NCBI RefSeq assembly: GCF_002929505.1
Contig: NZ_PJJL01000070.1
Span: 205,377 to 269,376 of the forward strand
Direction: 5' to 3'
Length of the DNA stretch: 64,000 bases
From: Cryobacterium sp. Y57
Lineage (GTDB): Bacteria; Actinomycetota; Actinomycetes; Actinomycetales; Microbacteriaceae
Below, in pieces: positions 8,159 through 17,210 of this stretch; the first letter of the stretch is position 1, and each line of letters starts with the position of its first letter. The position numbers and the translations under genes are program-made. The notes beneath the pieces are model-generated. The model had not been told where the DNA came from, did not search any database, and was given only the letters and a program-made list of their open reading frames with translations.

Positions 8159-8965
8159 GTGAGCGACAGCACCCCAACCACTGCACAATCAGATACCTAC
8201 GACAACATCCTGCTTGACCGGCACGGCCGCGTCGGTGTCATCACTCTGAACCGCCCGAAGGCACTCAACGCTCTCGACTTCGCCACCATGCAGGATGTCG
8301 TCGGTGCCGCCACCCGGCTCGATGCCGACCCCGAGATCGGTGCGATCATCATCACCGGTTCGGAACGCGCCTTCGCGGCCGGCGCCGACATCAAGGAGAT
8401 GTCGACGATGAGCTACATGGACATGTATCTCGCAGACTGGTTCGCCGGCTGGGACCGACTCGCCGCCGTGCGCACGCCGGTTATCGCCGCCGTCTCCGGA
8501 CACGCCCTCGGCGGCGGCTGCGAACTGGCCCTGATCTGCGATTTCATTATCGCCTCCGACACGGCCAGCTTCGGCCAGCCCGAGATCAAGCTCGGCGTCA
8601 TCCCGGGTATGGGCGGGTCCCAGCGTCTCACCCGCGCGGTCGGCAAAGCCAAGGCGATGGAGATGATCCTCACCGGCCGCTCCATCGGCGCGGTCGAAGC
8701 CGAACGCGCCGGCCTCGTCGCCCGCATCGTGCCGGCTGCCGACCTCATGGCCGACGCACTCGCCACTGCCACCGACATCGCCGCGAAATCGGCGCCGATC
8801 GCCATGCTCGCCAAGGAAGTCGTCAACGCGGCATACGAGTCGCTGCTCAGCGGCGGCATCCACTTGGAACGTCGCCTGTTCCACTCGGTGTTCGCCACCG
8901 ATGACCAGAGCGAGGGCATGGCCGCCTTTGTCGAGAAGCGGCCACCGGTTTTTACGAACCGCTAA
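8159..8965 (+). CDS. Enoyl-CoA hydratase
   Basis: 268 residues from GTG 8159, chosen because GAAAGG lies seven bases upstream; an in-frame ATG at 8144 overlaps the stop of the previous gene. Classic hydratase marks: oxyanion loop FAAGADI (72-78), [11 protein letters not shown] with Glu122, and [16 protein letters not shown] with Glu142, the two catalytic glutamates that add water to trans-2-enoyl-CoA. Works in beta-oxidation or branched amino-acid catabolism, in line with its partner at 6966-8147. It converges on the response-regulator gene; the two coding regions overlap by four bases (CTAA). Confidence 0.88.
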   Translation: MSDSTPTTAQSDTYDNILLDRHGRVGVITLNRPKALNALDFATMQDVVGAATRLDADPEIGAIIITGSERAFAAGADIKEMSTMSYMDMYLADWFAGWDRLAAVRTPVIAAVSGHALGGGCELALICDFIIASDTASFGQPEIKLGVIPGMGGSQRLTRAVGKAKAMEMILTGRSIGAVEAERAGLVARIVPAADLMADALATATDIAAKSAPIAMLAKEVVNAAYESLLSGGIHLERRLFHSVFATDDQSEGMAAFVEKRPPVFTNR

Positions 8966-9678
8966 CGCCCCGGCTTCCAGCTGTACTCGTTCTCGGGCCG
9001 TCCCGGCGTGCCGTAACGGGCAGCGCGCAGCACCAGGCCGGAGTCAGCGAGATACTCCAGGTAGCGCCGTGCCGTCACGCGCGAGAGTCCGAGCGGCTCC
9101 ATCAACTCACTCGCCGACACGGGCATGGCCTGCGCCTGAAGGTACCTGACCACCGGGTTCAGGGTCGATTCCGCCAGCCCCTTGGGCCGGGGAATATCGG
9201 TCGGCGCGCGCAGGCTCGCGAAGGCATGATCGACTGCCGACTGCGTCACGACGGATGCCTGCCCGTGCAGTTCCGCACGAAAGTCCCGGTAACTGGACAA
9301 TTTTGTCGCGAAGGTCGAATAGGTGAACGGCTTGATCAGATACTGCACGATGCCGGCCGCGATGGCTCCGCGCACGTTGTCAAGGTCACGCACCGCGGTG
9401 ATGGCGATAATGTCTGTGGCGAGGCCGGCCGAACGGATGCGCCGACTCACGTCGAGCCCGTGGCCGTCGGGCAGGTTCATGTCCATCAGCACCAGGTCGA
9501 TCGGCGTTCCGGCCGAAGCAGCCGCTGCGACGCGACGAAACGCGTCCTGCCCGGTGCTTGCCGTGCCGGCGAGCTCGAAGCCGGCCAGTCGACCCACATA
9601 GACGGCATGAGCCTCGGCGGCGAGCGGTTCATCCTCGACGACGAGCACGCGAATGACCGGGAGCGCGGCCTCAGTCAT
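8962..9678 (-). CDS. Response regulator of the CitB/DcuR type
   Basis: 238 residues. Receiver domain at 9-125 with the acid pair Glu15-Asp16, phospho-acceptor Asp66 ([12 protein letters not shown]) and Lys116 (LIKPFTY). The C-terminal part (about 165-225) is a winged-helix or HTH segment ([20 protein letters not shown]) typical of regulators paired with citrate/fumarate sensor kinases. It overlaps the kinase gene by eight bases. Together they probably sense an external C4-dicarboxylate or citrate and switch on the transporter gene at 11523. The stop overlaps the end of the convergent hydratase gene. Confidence 0.88.
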   Translation of the reverse strand: MTEAALPVIRVLVVEDEPLAAEAHAVYVGRLAGFELAGTASTGQDAFRRVAAAASAGTPIDLVLMDMNLPDGHGLDVSRRIRSAGLATDIIAITAVRDLDNVRGAIAAGIVQYLIKPFTYSTFATKLSSYRDFRAELHGQASVVTQSAVDHAFASLRAPTDIPRPKGLAESTLNPVVRYLQAQAMPVSASELMEPLGLSRVTARRYLEYLADSGLVLRAARYGTPGRPENEYSWKPGR

Positions 9679-11386
9679 GATGGACCTCCACCCGGGTCAG
9701 CTCTGAACGCGTTTCGGCCGGAATCGTCACCGTGAAGACGGCGCCCTCCCGCTGCCCGATGGTGAGCGTGCCGCCGAGGCGGGTCACCGCCTGCCGCACC
9801 AGAGCCAGGCCGAGACCACGGCCGCCGCTCGATTGGCTCGGCACTGGGATGCCTGTTTCGTGACCGTCTGTGTCCGTGCGGTCTGTGTGCGTGAGGCCGG
9901 CATTTTTGGTGCTGAAGCCGAGTCGAAGTACGTGGTCGATAATGTCGGGCGCTACGCCACCGCCGCTGTCGGCGACCTCGATCACGACGGCCTGCTCAGT
10001 AGAGGACACCGTGACAGAGACGTGACGAGGGTCCGGGCCGGCGGCCGCCGCGTCGAGTGCATTGTCGACCAGATTGCCGAGCACGGTCACCAGGTCCTGA
10101 ATCGACAGCCCGGATCGGGTGAGCGTGCCGGAAGCCGTGACGGTCAGGGCGATTCCCAACTCATTAGCCTGCGCCGATTTGCCCATGATCAGGGCGCTGA
10201 TCACCGGTTCGTCCACCGAACCGACCATCTCATCGGCGAGCTGCTGGCTCAGCTCGAGATCTCTCGTGGCGAATTCGAGGGCCTGATCGGTGCGGCCGAG
10301 CTCCATCAGCGAGACGATCGTATGCAATCGATTGGAATGCTCGTGGGTCTGCGCCCGCAGCGCGTCCGAGAGTGTGCGCATTGACTGCAACTCGCTGCCG
10401 AGGTTTTGCAAGTCGGTATGATCGCGAATCGTCGCCACGAATCCCATCGGGGTTGCCCGGGGCCCAGTCGCCGAGGTTGATGAGGCTATGGCGGGTTCCT
10501 GGCTGACCACGAGCACCCGCGTGTCGGTGACGTGAATCTCATCGTGCGCGGTGCGGCCGCTGCGCAGCAACTCGCCGAGGCTCGGCGGCAGACTCAATTC
10601 GGTAAGGGTGGGTGGCCGCTCGTCGCTGCCCGCAGCCGGCCGCGGCGGAATGCCGAGCAGGCGCGCGGCCTGATCGTTGTACAGAACGAGATCGCCGCGC
10701 AGGTCGACCAGCACAAGCCCCTCACGAACCGAGTGCAGTACCGAATCGTAATAGACGAATAGTTGCGCGAGACGTTCCGGTCCCCAGCCCAAGGTCACCC
10801 GGCGTAAGTAGCGCCCGAGCAGCCAGGTAACCACTGACCCCGAGGCGAGCAGTCCGAGAGCCAGACCGAGCACAGAGGGCAACCGGGCGTTCAGGGCGAT
10901 CGTGATGTTGCTCGTGGTGGTGCCCACCGCGACGAGCGAGCGCACGGCGCCGTCGGCATCCGTTACCGGCACCACGGCACGAACGGATGGCCCGAGCGTT
11001 CCCGTGCTGATTTCGGTGAAGGAGGTTCCGGACAGAGCCGGCTCGATGGCGCCGATGTAGTCCCGGCCGATCTCTGTGTCGGTGGGGTGGGTCCAGCGAG
11101 TGCGGTTTGGAGCCATGATCGTGATGAAATCGAGCCCCGCGTCGGCGCTCAGCTCGAGCGCGTAGGGCTGTAACGACGCGCTCGGGTCGGCCGACCCACT
11201 GGCCGCGAGCACGAGCGGACTGTCGGCGATGGCGGTGGCGACTGCGAGCATCCGGTTGCCGGTCTCGATGTAGCCGCGATCACGCGTGTCGACGAAGAAG
11301 GCCGTTCCGACGAAGACCGTGAGCACGACGATGAACAGTGCGTGCGCGAAAAAGAGCCGTCGAGCGATGCTCCATTCCTTACGCAC
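9671..11386 (-). CDS. Sensor histidine kinase of the CitA/DcuS type
   Basis: 571 residues from GTG 11386, chosen for its strong AAAGAGG site six bases upstream (a TTG at 11416 is possible). Order: N-terminal membrane helix, extracytoplasmic PASTA-free sensor domain of about 130 residues (single Cache/PDC type), second membrane helix (about 170-190), cytoplasmic PAS domain, phosphorylated-His helix THEHSNRLH (about residue 348), and ATPase boxes DNALDAA (N), DSGGGV (G1) and GGRGLGLAL (G2). All catalytic parts are present. It lies in an operon with its regulator, divergent from the dctA-like gene, a layout repeatedly seen for dicarboxylate sensing. Confidence 0.88.
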   Translation of the reverse strand: MRKEWSIARRLFFAHALFIVVLTVFVGTAFFVDTRDRGYIETGNRMLAVATAIADSPLVLAASGSADPSASLQPYALELSADAGLDFITIMAPNRTRWTHPTDTEIGRDYIGAIEPALSGTSFTEISTGTLGPSVRAVVPVTDADGAVRSLVAVGTTTSNITIALNARLPSVLGLALGLLASGSVVTWLLGRYLRRVTLGWGPERLAQLFVYYDSVLHSVREGLVLVDLRGDLVLYNDQAARLLGIPPRPAAGSDERPPTLTELSLPPSLGELLRSGRTAHDEIHVTDTRVLVVSQEPAIASSTSATGPRATPMGFVATIRDHTDLQNLGSELQSMRTLSDALRAQTHEHSNRLHTIVSLMELGRTDQALEFATRDLELSQQLADEMVGSVDEPVISALIMGKSAQANELGIALTVTASGTLTRSGLSIQDLVTVLGNLVDNALDAAAAGPDPRHVSVTVSSTEQAVVIEVADSGGGVAPDIIDHVLRLGFSTKNAGLTHTDRTDTDGHETGIPVPSQSSGGRGLGLALVRQAVTRLGGTLTIGQREGAVFTVTIPAETRSELTRVEVHHD

Positions 11387-11483
11387 AGCCTGCCTCTTTC
11401 GTGACCTCGTGAACAATATGACCGCAACCGTGCGCGAGCGGGCTGCGTCGACCAGTGTGGAACGAATTGCACCGACCGGAGCC

Positions 11484-11497
11484 CCTGGTGGACCAGG
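11484..11497. promoter_or_regulatory. Palindrome before the dicarboxylate transporter
   Basis: Perfect palindrome CCTGGT-GG-ACCAGG, 25 bp before the transporter ATG, in the intergenic region shared with the sensor kinase. Its core GGTGGACC also appears in the palindrome at 13003-13018. It is a candidate binding site for the CitB-type regulator or for a repressor. Confidence 0.4.
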
Positions 11498-11522
11498 TTA
11501 AGCCTAGACATAGGAGTCTGAC

Positions 11523-12920
11523 ATGGCATCGACGCCATCAACCCGAACCAAACTTAACAAATCCGGCAAGCCGAAGAAGAGAATCGACTCATCCCACTAC
11601 CTCTACATGGCCGTCATCGTCGCGGTTATTCTGGGTATCGTCGTCGGATTGGTCTGGGGCGGACCCGAGGGCTTCGCGGTCTCGCTCAAGCCGCTTGGTG
11701 ATCTGTTCATCGCCCTGATCAAGATGATGATCGCCCCGATCATCTTCTGCACGATCATTCTCGGCATCGGCTCCATCGCCAAGGCCGCCACCGTCGGCAA
11801 GATCGGTGGCCTGGCCCTCGGCTACTTTCTGATCATGTCGACCTTTGCACTCGGAATCGGCCTGGTCGTGGGTAACATGATCCACCCGGGCGAGGGCATC
11901 AATTTGTCGGATGCCACCTTCGAGGCGACCGAATCGGCCGACACCAAATCGTTCCTGCTCGGGATCGTGCCCGCTACCCTGTTCTCATCGCTGACCAGCG
12001 GCAACATTCTGCAGACGCTGCTCGTGGCGCTCATCGCCGGCTTCGCGCTGCAGCGCATGGGCCCGGCCGGTAAGCCGATTCTCGAGGGAATCGCACACGT
12101 GCAAGCCCTGGTCTTCCGCATTCTGATCATGGTCATGTGGCTTGCCCCGATCGGTGCGTTCGGTGCGATCGCCGCGGTCGTCGGTGCCACCGGCATCCAG
12201 GCCGTGATCAGCTTGTTCACGCTCATGGCCGCGTTCTACATCACCTGCATCATCTTCATCGTGGTCATCCTGGGCGGCCTGCTCAAACTGGTCACGGGTG
12301 TAAACCTGTTCAAGCTCATGCGCTACCTCGGCCGGGAATACCTGCTGATCGTGTCGACCTCGTCGTCCGAAGCTGCCCTGCCGCGACTGATTGCCAAGAT
12401 GGAACACCTCGGCGTCTCCAAGCCCGTCGTCGGTGTCACCGTGCCCACCGGTTACTCATTCAACCTCGACGGCACCGCGATCTACCTCACCATGGCGTCG
12501 CTGTTCATCGCCAACGCACTCGGCCAGCCCCTCGCCCTCGGCGAACAGATCGGGCTGCTCGCCTTCATGATCATCGCCAGCAAGGGCGCCGCCGGAGTCT
12601 CCGGGGCCGGCCTCGCCACCCTGGCCGCGGGCCTGCAGGCCCACGCCCCGCAACTCGTCGGCGGTGTCGGCTTCATCGTCGGCATCGACCGCTTCATGTC
12701 TGAAGCTCGCGCGCTGACTAACTTCACCGGCAACGCCGTGGCGACCGTCATGATTGGCTCCTGGACCAAGGAACTCGACCGGGTGCAGGTTGACCGTGTG
12801 CTCGACAAGCTTGAACCGTTCGACGAGCGCACCATGCTCACGCACGGTCACGTGAGCGCGGCGGAGAGCCAGCGCACCGCCGAGCAGGCCGCGCAGTCCA
12901 AGGTTTTGGAACGCGCTTAA
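11523..12920 (+). CDS. dctA: C4-dicarboxylate:cation symporter (DctA family)
   Basis: 465 residues, ATG 11523 with AGGAG about eight bases upstream. Eight or more hydrophobic segments plus two hairpin loops. Family marks: serine-rich re-entrant loop STSSSEAALPRL (about residues 279-290), the substrate motif TVPTGYSFNLDGTAIYLT (about 303-320), and the second loop SKGAAGVSGAGLATLAA. These define the dicarboxylate/amino acid:cation symporters. In this context (divergent CitA/CitB-type regulators) succinate, fumarate or malate are the probable substrates. The protein acts in the cytoplasmic membrane. The gene is single and closed by a terminator at 12953-12994. Confidence 0.88.
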   Translation: MASTPSTRTKLNKSGKPKKRIDSSHYLYMAVIVAVILGIVVGLVWGGPEGFAVSLKPLGDLFIALIKMMIAPIIFCTIILGIGSIAKAATVGKIGGLALGYFLIMSTFALGIGLVVGNMIHPGEGINLSDATFEATESADTKSFLLGIVPATLFSSLTSGNILQTLLVALIAGFALQRMGPAGKPILEGIAHVQALVFRILIMVMWLAPIGAFGAIAAVVGATGIQAVISLFTLMAAFYITCIIFIVVILGGLLKLVTGVNLFKLMRYLGREYLLIVSTSSSEAALPRLIAKMEHLGVSKPVVGVTVPTGYSFNLDGTAIYLTMASLFIANALGQPLALGEQIGLLAFMIIASKGAAGVSGAGLATLAAGLQAHAPQLVGGVGFIVGIDRFMSEARALTNFTGNAVATVMIGSWTKELDRVQVDRVLDKLEPFDERTMLTHGHVSAAESQRTAEQAAQSKVLERA

Positions 12921-12952
12921 GCACAAATCGCGAGTATTCGACTCGCGCTACG

Positions 12953-12994
12953 GGTGTCGTCCGGAGAAGCCCTCCCGGGCGACACCTTTCTTTT
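12953..12994 (+). terminator. Rho-independent terminator of the dicarboxylate transporter gene
   Basis: Stem GGTGTCG (12953-12959) / CGACACC (12980-12986) followed by TTTCTTTT. Confidence 0.8.
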
Positions 12995-13002
12995 ATGCAT
13001 TC

Positions 13003-13025
13003 TTTCGGTGGACCGAAAAGTCGGT
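13003..13025. promoter_or_regulatory. Overlapping palindromes, putative operator
   Basis: TTTCGGT-GG-ACCGAAA (13003-13018) overlaps ACCGA-AAAG-TCGGT (13012-13025). Three alternating copies of TCGGT/ACCGA in 23 bp suggest a repressor site, for example of a TetR-type protein, just before a possible -10 TATGTT. It shares the core GGTGGACC with the palindrome at 11484-11497. Confidence 0.4.
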
Positions 13026-13259
13026 ATGTTAGGCTCATAAACGGTCTTACAACCCTTCACCAGGACGCGCACGCGTAGCCACCATTTGAGATGGAACGGC
13101 CGCATGCGTATGGTGAGGCGCTGACGGATGTGATCCCATGATCGCTCCAGCCCACGCTGATTGACGCGTCCGGGCCGCTCGGTGCCTACCCGTCCGACAC
13201 GAGAGCACAGCGCTGCGTAGACCGTGAGATCGGCTACGGGGGCGTGCACCGGAGAACGC

Positions 13260-14582
13260 GTGACTGACAGTATTCCTCGTCCAGAATCCATAGCCGTCAA
13301 GGCAGATCACCTCTACAAAGCCTTCGGACGTCGTCCGCATGAGATCGTCAAGAAGCTCAAAGCCGGAAAGAGCCGCGCAGAGATCTCCTCTCTCGGAACG
13401 GCCGCCGTCATCGACGCCTCCTTCGAGGTTAAAACAGGCGAAATCTTCGTCGTCATGGGCCTGTCGGGGTCGGGTAAGTCGACCCTCATTCGCATGCTCA
13501 ACGGCCTGTGGGAGACCACCTCCGGCTCCGTGACCGTCGGCGGCACCGACATCACGCGCGTGCCCGCCAAGGAACTGCGCGACGTGCGCCGCAAGAGCAT
13601 CTCCATGGTGTTCCAGCACTTCGCCTTGTTGCCGCACCGTACTGTCATCGACAACGTCGCCTACGGCCTTGAAATCCAGGGTATGGGGCGCACGGAACGC
13701 CTTGCGAAGGCCCAAACGATCATCGACCTGGTTGGCCTGGCCGGCTGGGCCGACAACCTGCCCTCCGAGTTGTCCGGTGGAATGCAGCAGCGGGTGGGCC
13801 TCGGCCGAGCCCTCGCCGCCGACACCGACGTGCTGCTCATGGACGAAGCCTTCTCGGCCCTCGACCCGCTCATTCGCCGCGAAATGCAGGAGCAGCTCAT
13901 CGAGTTGCAGGCCGCTCTCGGCAAGACGATCATCTTCATCACCCACGACCTGAACGAAGCCATGTTCCTCGGCGATCGTATCGCCGTCATGCGCGATGGT
14001 CGTATCGTGCAGATCGGCACGCCCGAGGAGATCCTCACCGACCCGGCCAACGACTACGTCGCCCAGTTCGTGCAGGATGTCGACCGGGCGCGCGTGCTCA
14101 CCGCCGCGAGCGTGATGGAACCGGTGCGTTCGGTCATCACGAAGACCGCAGGCCCACGGGCGGCGCTGCGGACCATGCGCGACCTGCAGACATCCGTCAC
14201 TTTTGTGCTCAACCGCGACCGCAGCTTCGCCGGTATCGTGCGCGACCGTGATGTATTGAAAATGGTCAAGGCCGGCGAGACCGATCTGCGCAGCATCATT
14301 CGTGATGACGCTAAAGCGGTGCTGCCCGAAACCGCCCTGGTCGACCTGGTCGAACCCTCGGTCGAGAGCGAATTACCGATCGCCGTCGTCGATGAGAAGA
14401 ACCGCCTGCTCGGCGTGATTCCGCGCGTGACACTGCTCGCCGCCATCGGGAACGTCACGACGAATACCGGTCCACTGCCGGTGGTGATGCCGCCAGCCAC
14501 CATCTCGATCAGCCAGATCACCGACATTTTGGGCGATACGGCCGATGACGTTCTCTTCAACACCGAAGGAGCGCGCGCATGA
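13260..14582 (+). CDS. Glycine betaine/proline ABC transporter ATPase
   Basis: 440 residues from GTG 13260 (GGAG five bases upstream). ABC ATPase with Walker A GLSGSGKST (67-75), signature LSGGMQQRVGLGRA, Walker B DVLLMDEAFSALD and H-loop ITHDLNEA; the AFGRRP...KKLKAGKS insertion near the N-terminus is typical of ProV/OpuAA. The C-terminal 150 residues form a CBS-domain pair, which in OpuA senses ionic strength. It energises import of compatible solutes under osmotic or cold stress. The stop overlaps the permease ATG (ATGA), and the binding protein follows: a complete three-gene operon. Confidence 0.92.
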   Translation: MTDSIPRPESIAVKADHLYKAFGRRPHEIVKKLKAGKSRAEISSLGTAAVIDASFEVKTGEIFVVMGLSGSGKSTLIRMLNGLWETTSGSVTVGGTDITRVPAKELRDVRRKSISMVFQHFALLPHRTVIDNVAYGLEIQGMGRTERLAKAQTIIDLVGLAGWADNLPSELSGGMQQRVGLGRALAADTDVLLMDEAFSALDPLIRREMQEQLIELQAALGKTIIFITHDLNEAMFLGDRIAVMRDGRIVQIGTPEEILTDPANDYVAQFVQDVDRARVLTAASVMEPVRSVITKTAGPRAALRTMRDLQTSVTFVLNRDRSFAGIVRDRDVLKMVKAGETDLRSIIRDDAKAVLPETALVDLVEPSVESELPIAVVDEKNRLLGVIPRVTLLAAIGNVTTNTGPLPVVMPPATISISQITDILGDTADDVLFNTEGARA

Positions 14583-15526
14583 CCGACTTTCGCCTTCCCC
14601 TGGGTTCCCTCATCGAATCCTTCGTCGATTACATCACCGATACCTTCGGTTTTCTGTTCGGCTTCATTCGGGCACTCTTCGACGGCGCCTACGAATCTGT
14701 GGAATTTCTGCTCGGAGCGCCGCCGTTTTGGGCGATCATGCTCGTGTTGGGCATACTCGCCTTCGGAATTCGTGGCTGGAAGTTCGCGGTCGGAACGGTC
14801 ATCGGCCTGGTCGTCATCCTGGGCGTCGACCAGTGGGAGAACGCCATGGACACCCTCGCCCTCGTGCTCGTGGCGAGCGTGCTGGCGATTGTCATCAGCG
14901 TTCCCATCGGCATTCTCGCGGCCAAGTCCACGCTCGCCTCGAACATCATTCGACCGGTACTCGACTTCATGCAGACCATGCCGGCGTTCGTCTACCTCAT
15001 TCCGGCGCTCATCCTCTTTCGCGTCGGAGTGGTACCCGGCATCGTGGCGACCATCATCTTCGCGATGGCCCCCGGAGTACGCCTGACCGAGCTGGGCATC
15101 CGCAGCGTGGACCAGGAAGTCGTCGAAGCCGGGCAGGCTTTCGGAGCGTCGCCGTGGCGCATCCTGCGTCAGATTCAGTTGCCACTGGCCACCCCGACCA
15201 TCATGGCCGGCGTCAACCAGGTCATCATGCTCTCACTGTCCATGGTCGTCATCTCCGGCATGGTCGGAGCAGGCGGCCTCGGGGCGCAGGTCGTGGCAAG
15301 CCTCAACCGCATCGACATCGCGCTCGGTTTTGAAGCGGGACTGGCCGTCGTGATCCTCGCGATCTTCCTCGACCGCATCACCGCGTCGCTGGGCGGCAGC
15401 GATTCGCGGGGCCTCTTCGGCAGCCTCCGGCGCGCCCTGCGAGCGCGTCGGGCCACCGATGCCATGGCATGCGGTGCCGAGCCCATTCGTGCCACGCAGC
15501 CGGCCGGTGAACCAGCCCGAGTCTGA
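14579..15526 (+). CDS. Glycine betaine/proline ABC transporter permease
   Basis: 315 residues. It overlaps the ATPase gene by four bases. Hydrophobic segments fit a ProW/OpuAB permease of six or seven helices; the coupling-helix motif EAGQAFGASPWRILRQIQLP (about residues 182-201) is the EAA loop that docks on the ATPase. A cytoplasmic basic tail of about 40 residues (SLRRALRARRATDAM...) is longer than usual. It forms the membrane channel for betaine-type osmolytes. Confidence 0.92.
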   Translation: MTDFRLPLGSLIESFVDYITDTFGFLFGFIRALFDGAYESVEFLLGAPPFWAIMLVLGILAFGIRGWKFAVGTVIGLVVILGVDQWENAMDTLALVLVASVLAIVISVPIGILAAKSTLASNIIRPVLDFMQTMPAFVYLIPALILFRVGVVPGIVATIIFAMAPGVRLTELGIRSVDQEVVEAGQAFGASPWRILRQIQLPLATPTIMAGVNQVIMLSLSMVVISGMVGAGGLGAQVVASLNRIDIALGFEAGLAVVILAIFLDRITASLGGSDSRGLFGSLRRALRARRATDAMACGAEPIRATQPAGEPARV

Positions 15527-15642
15527 CCGGCGGCAACACAGATTTACGGATGCAGCCGCATCCGTTCAACAGTGCGGCTTTGGCCGTATGCACCAAGCGT
15601 CAACCCCAGTCACCCACAGCAGGTGGCACGAAAGGAAGACCT

Positions 15643-16551
15643 ATGAAGAACCGCTCTAGATCACGTATCAAGTCGAGCTTGGCATTGGGAGCCGTTGGTA
15701 TTCTGGCTCTCACCGGCTGCGCCGCCTCCGGTGAGACCGAAACCGTCGGTAACGGCAATGAAGACAAGAAGGATATGTCGATCGCCGTGTTCAACGGCTG
15801 GGATGAGGCCATTGCCGCCTCCGAGCTGTGGAAAGCCATTCTCGACGAGAAGGGCTACAACGTCGAGCTGGAGTACGGGGACGTCGCGCCGGTGTACTCC
15901 GGTCTGTCGACCGGTGATTACGACCTCAACCTCGATGTCTGGTTACCGGTAACGCATGCGTCCTACCTCGAAGAATATGGCGACGACATCGTCGACCTCG
16001 GCGCCTGGAACGAGGAGTCGCGCAACGCGATCGCCGTCAACGCGGATGCCCCGATCGATTCACTCGAGGAACTCGCGGCCAACGCCGACCTGTTCGACAA
16101 CCGCATAGTCGGTATCGAGCCCGGCGCCGGCCTGACCCTCGCGACCACGAACAACGTTATTCCGGGCTACGGCCTCGAGGACATGGAATACCTCACTTCG
16201 TCGACGGCGGCCATGCTGACCGAATTGCAGACGGCCACCGACAACGGCGAGAACATCGTCGTCACCCTGTGGGAGCCGCACTGGGCGTACAACAAGTTCC
16301 CGCTCAAGAACCTTGAGGACCCGCAGGGAGCCCTCGGCGGCGTGGAAAGTATCCATTCCTACGCCAGCACCGACTTCAAGACGGACTTCCCGCAGGCTGC
16401 GGAGTGGATCGAGAACTTCGAGATGGACCTCGACACGTTGTACTCGCTCGAGCAGGCCATGTTCGTCGATTATGACGGCCAGGACTATGCTCCGATCATC
16501 GCGCAGTGGATCGAAGACAACCAGGCGTACGTAGACGGCCTCACCAGCTAG
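15643..16551 (+). CDS. Glycine betaine ABC transporter binding lipoprotein
   Basis: 302 residues from ATG 15643 with AAGGAAG at the right distance. Lipoprotein signal with lipobox LTGC, then an OpuAC/ProX fold: start of the mature domain DMSIAVFNGWDEAIAAS, DVWLPVTHASY and VVTLWEPHWAYNKF, whose tryptophans form the aromatic cage for quaternary ammonium groups. It is the extracytoplasmic receptor for the transporter encoded just upstream. A strong terminator (16569-16606) closes the operon. Confidence 0.92.
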   Translation: MKNRSRSRIKSSLALGAVGILALTGCAASGETETVGNGNEDKKDMSIAVFNGWDEAIAASELWKAILDEKGYNVELEYGDVAPVYSGLSTGDYDLNLDVWLPVTHASYLEEYGDDIVDLGAWNEESRNAIAVNADAPIDSLEELAANADLFDNRIVGIEPGAGLTLATTNNVIPGYGLEDMEYLTSSTAAMLTELQTATDNGENIVVTLWEPHWAYNKFPLKNLEDPQGALGGVESIHSYASTDFKTDFPQAAEWIENFEMDLDTLYSLEQAMFVDYDGQDYAPIIAQWIEDNQAYVDGLTS

Positions 16552-16568
16552 TCACGCTTTCGCACGAC

Positions 16569-16606
16569 GAACGGCCCGCGTCCTTGGACGCGGGCCGTTC
16601 TATTTT
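16569..16606 (+). terminator. Rho-independent terminator of the betaine operon
   Basis: GC-rich stem of about 14 bp GAACGGCCCGCGTCC / ACGCGGGCCGTTC (16569-16600) followed by TATTTT. Confidence 0.85.
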
Positions 16607-16624
16607 GCTGTGCGGGGTACGGAG

Positions 16625-17020
16625 TTAGGCGACGGTGAGCTCGCGCACCTGCTGCAGCCAGCCGTCGAACAGGTCGCTGTCGAAGTCGTCGACGCTTTTC
16701 AGCTTGAGCTCGCTCATCTCCGCCGACCCGCTCGCGTTGAGTTTGCCCGAGTCATCGGTGATGGCCTGGCCGCGCCAGAACAACACGGTCACAAACGTCG
16801 GGTAGGCCTTGAATCCGGCTACCGGCACGTCGTCGTCGAGCCAGACCGGATGTCCGTGCCACAGTTCCGTTGCGGTCTCGGGCAGTCCAAGATCGAACGT
16901 GGCCCGGAGCAGGACAGCGACGCTGGCGAGCGGCTCGGCGGGAACGGCAACGTACTCGTCAATATTCGACGGCTTGGTCGTTGGCTTGATCGTGATGATG
17001 GGGGCGGGTGCGGATGTCAG
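16625..17020 (-). CDS. DUF1801 (YdhG-like) protein with a CTG start
   Basis: The C-terminal part (VAGFKAYPTFVTVLFWRGQA, then FDGWLQQVRELTVA) is a DUF1801 domain. The only standard start in frame is GTG 16828, which would delete half of the domain. The upstream frame, however, continues with conserved-looking sequence (NIDEYVAVPAEPLASVAVLL, TELWHGHPVWLDDD) back to a CTG at 17020, preceded at nine bases by AAAGAGG, and then a stop. I therefore propose CTG 17020 as the start, giving 131 residues. Otherwise the gene has lost its start codon and is decaying. The function of the family is unknown. It converges on the betaine operon. Confidence 0.65.
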   Translation of the reverse strand: MTSAPAPIITIKPTTKPSNIDEYVAVPAEPLASVAVLLRATFDLGLPETATELWHGHPVWLDDDVPVAGFKAYPTFVTVLFWRGQAITDDSGKLNASGSAEMSELKLKSVDDFDSDLFDGWLQQVRELTVA

Positions 17021-17148
17021 GGGGATAGCCTCTTTCGATGGGAGAGATCACGCCCGACACGCTGCCGGGCAATTGGTTCAGAACTCCACACTCTCACGTC
17101 AACCCCCCGGCGCGGCTGGGTAGACACTCAGGAACCGGCCCTCAGTAC

Positions 17149-17192
17149 AAAAAAGGCACCGCCCGTCACCCCAAAGGCCGACGGGCGGTGCC
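17149..17192 (-). terminator. Rho-independent terminator of the FKBP gene
   Basis: Read on the minus strand: perfect 13-bp stem GGCACCGCCCGTC / GACGGGCGGTGCC (17155-17192) followed by six T (17154-17149). It lies 18 bp after the stop of the prolyl isomerase gene. Confidence 0.85.
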
Positions 17193-17210
17193 CGGGTAAA
17201 AGGAACGTGT

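Larger units (their letters stand above)
12921..13259. other. Intergenic region: terminator, palindromes and betaine-operon promoter region
   Basis: No gene. It contains a short perfect hairpin CGCGAGT-ATTCG-ACTCGCG (12929-12947), the terminator at 12953-12994, the operator-like palindromes at 13003-13025, and then a leader of about 230 bp before the betaine transporter. A TATGTT at 13025-13030 could be a -10 element, placed right beside the palindromes. Confidence 0.4.
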
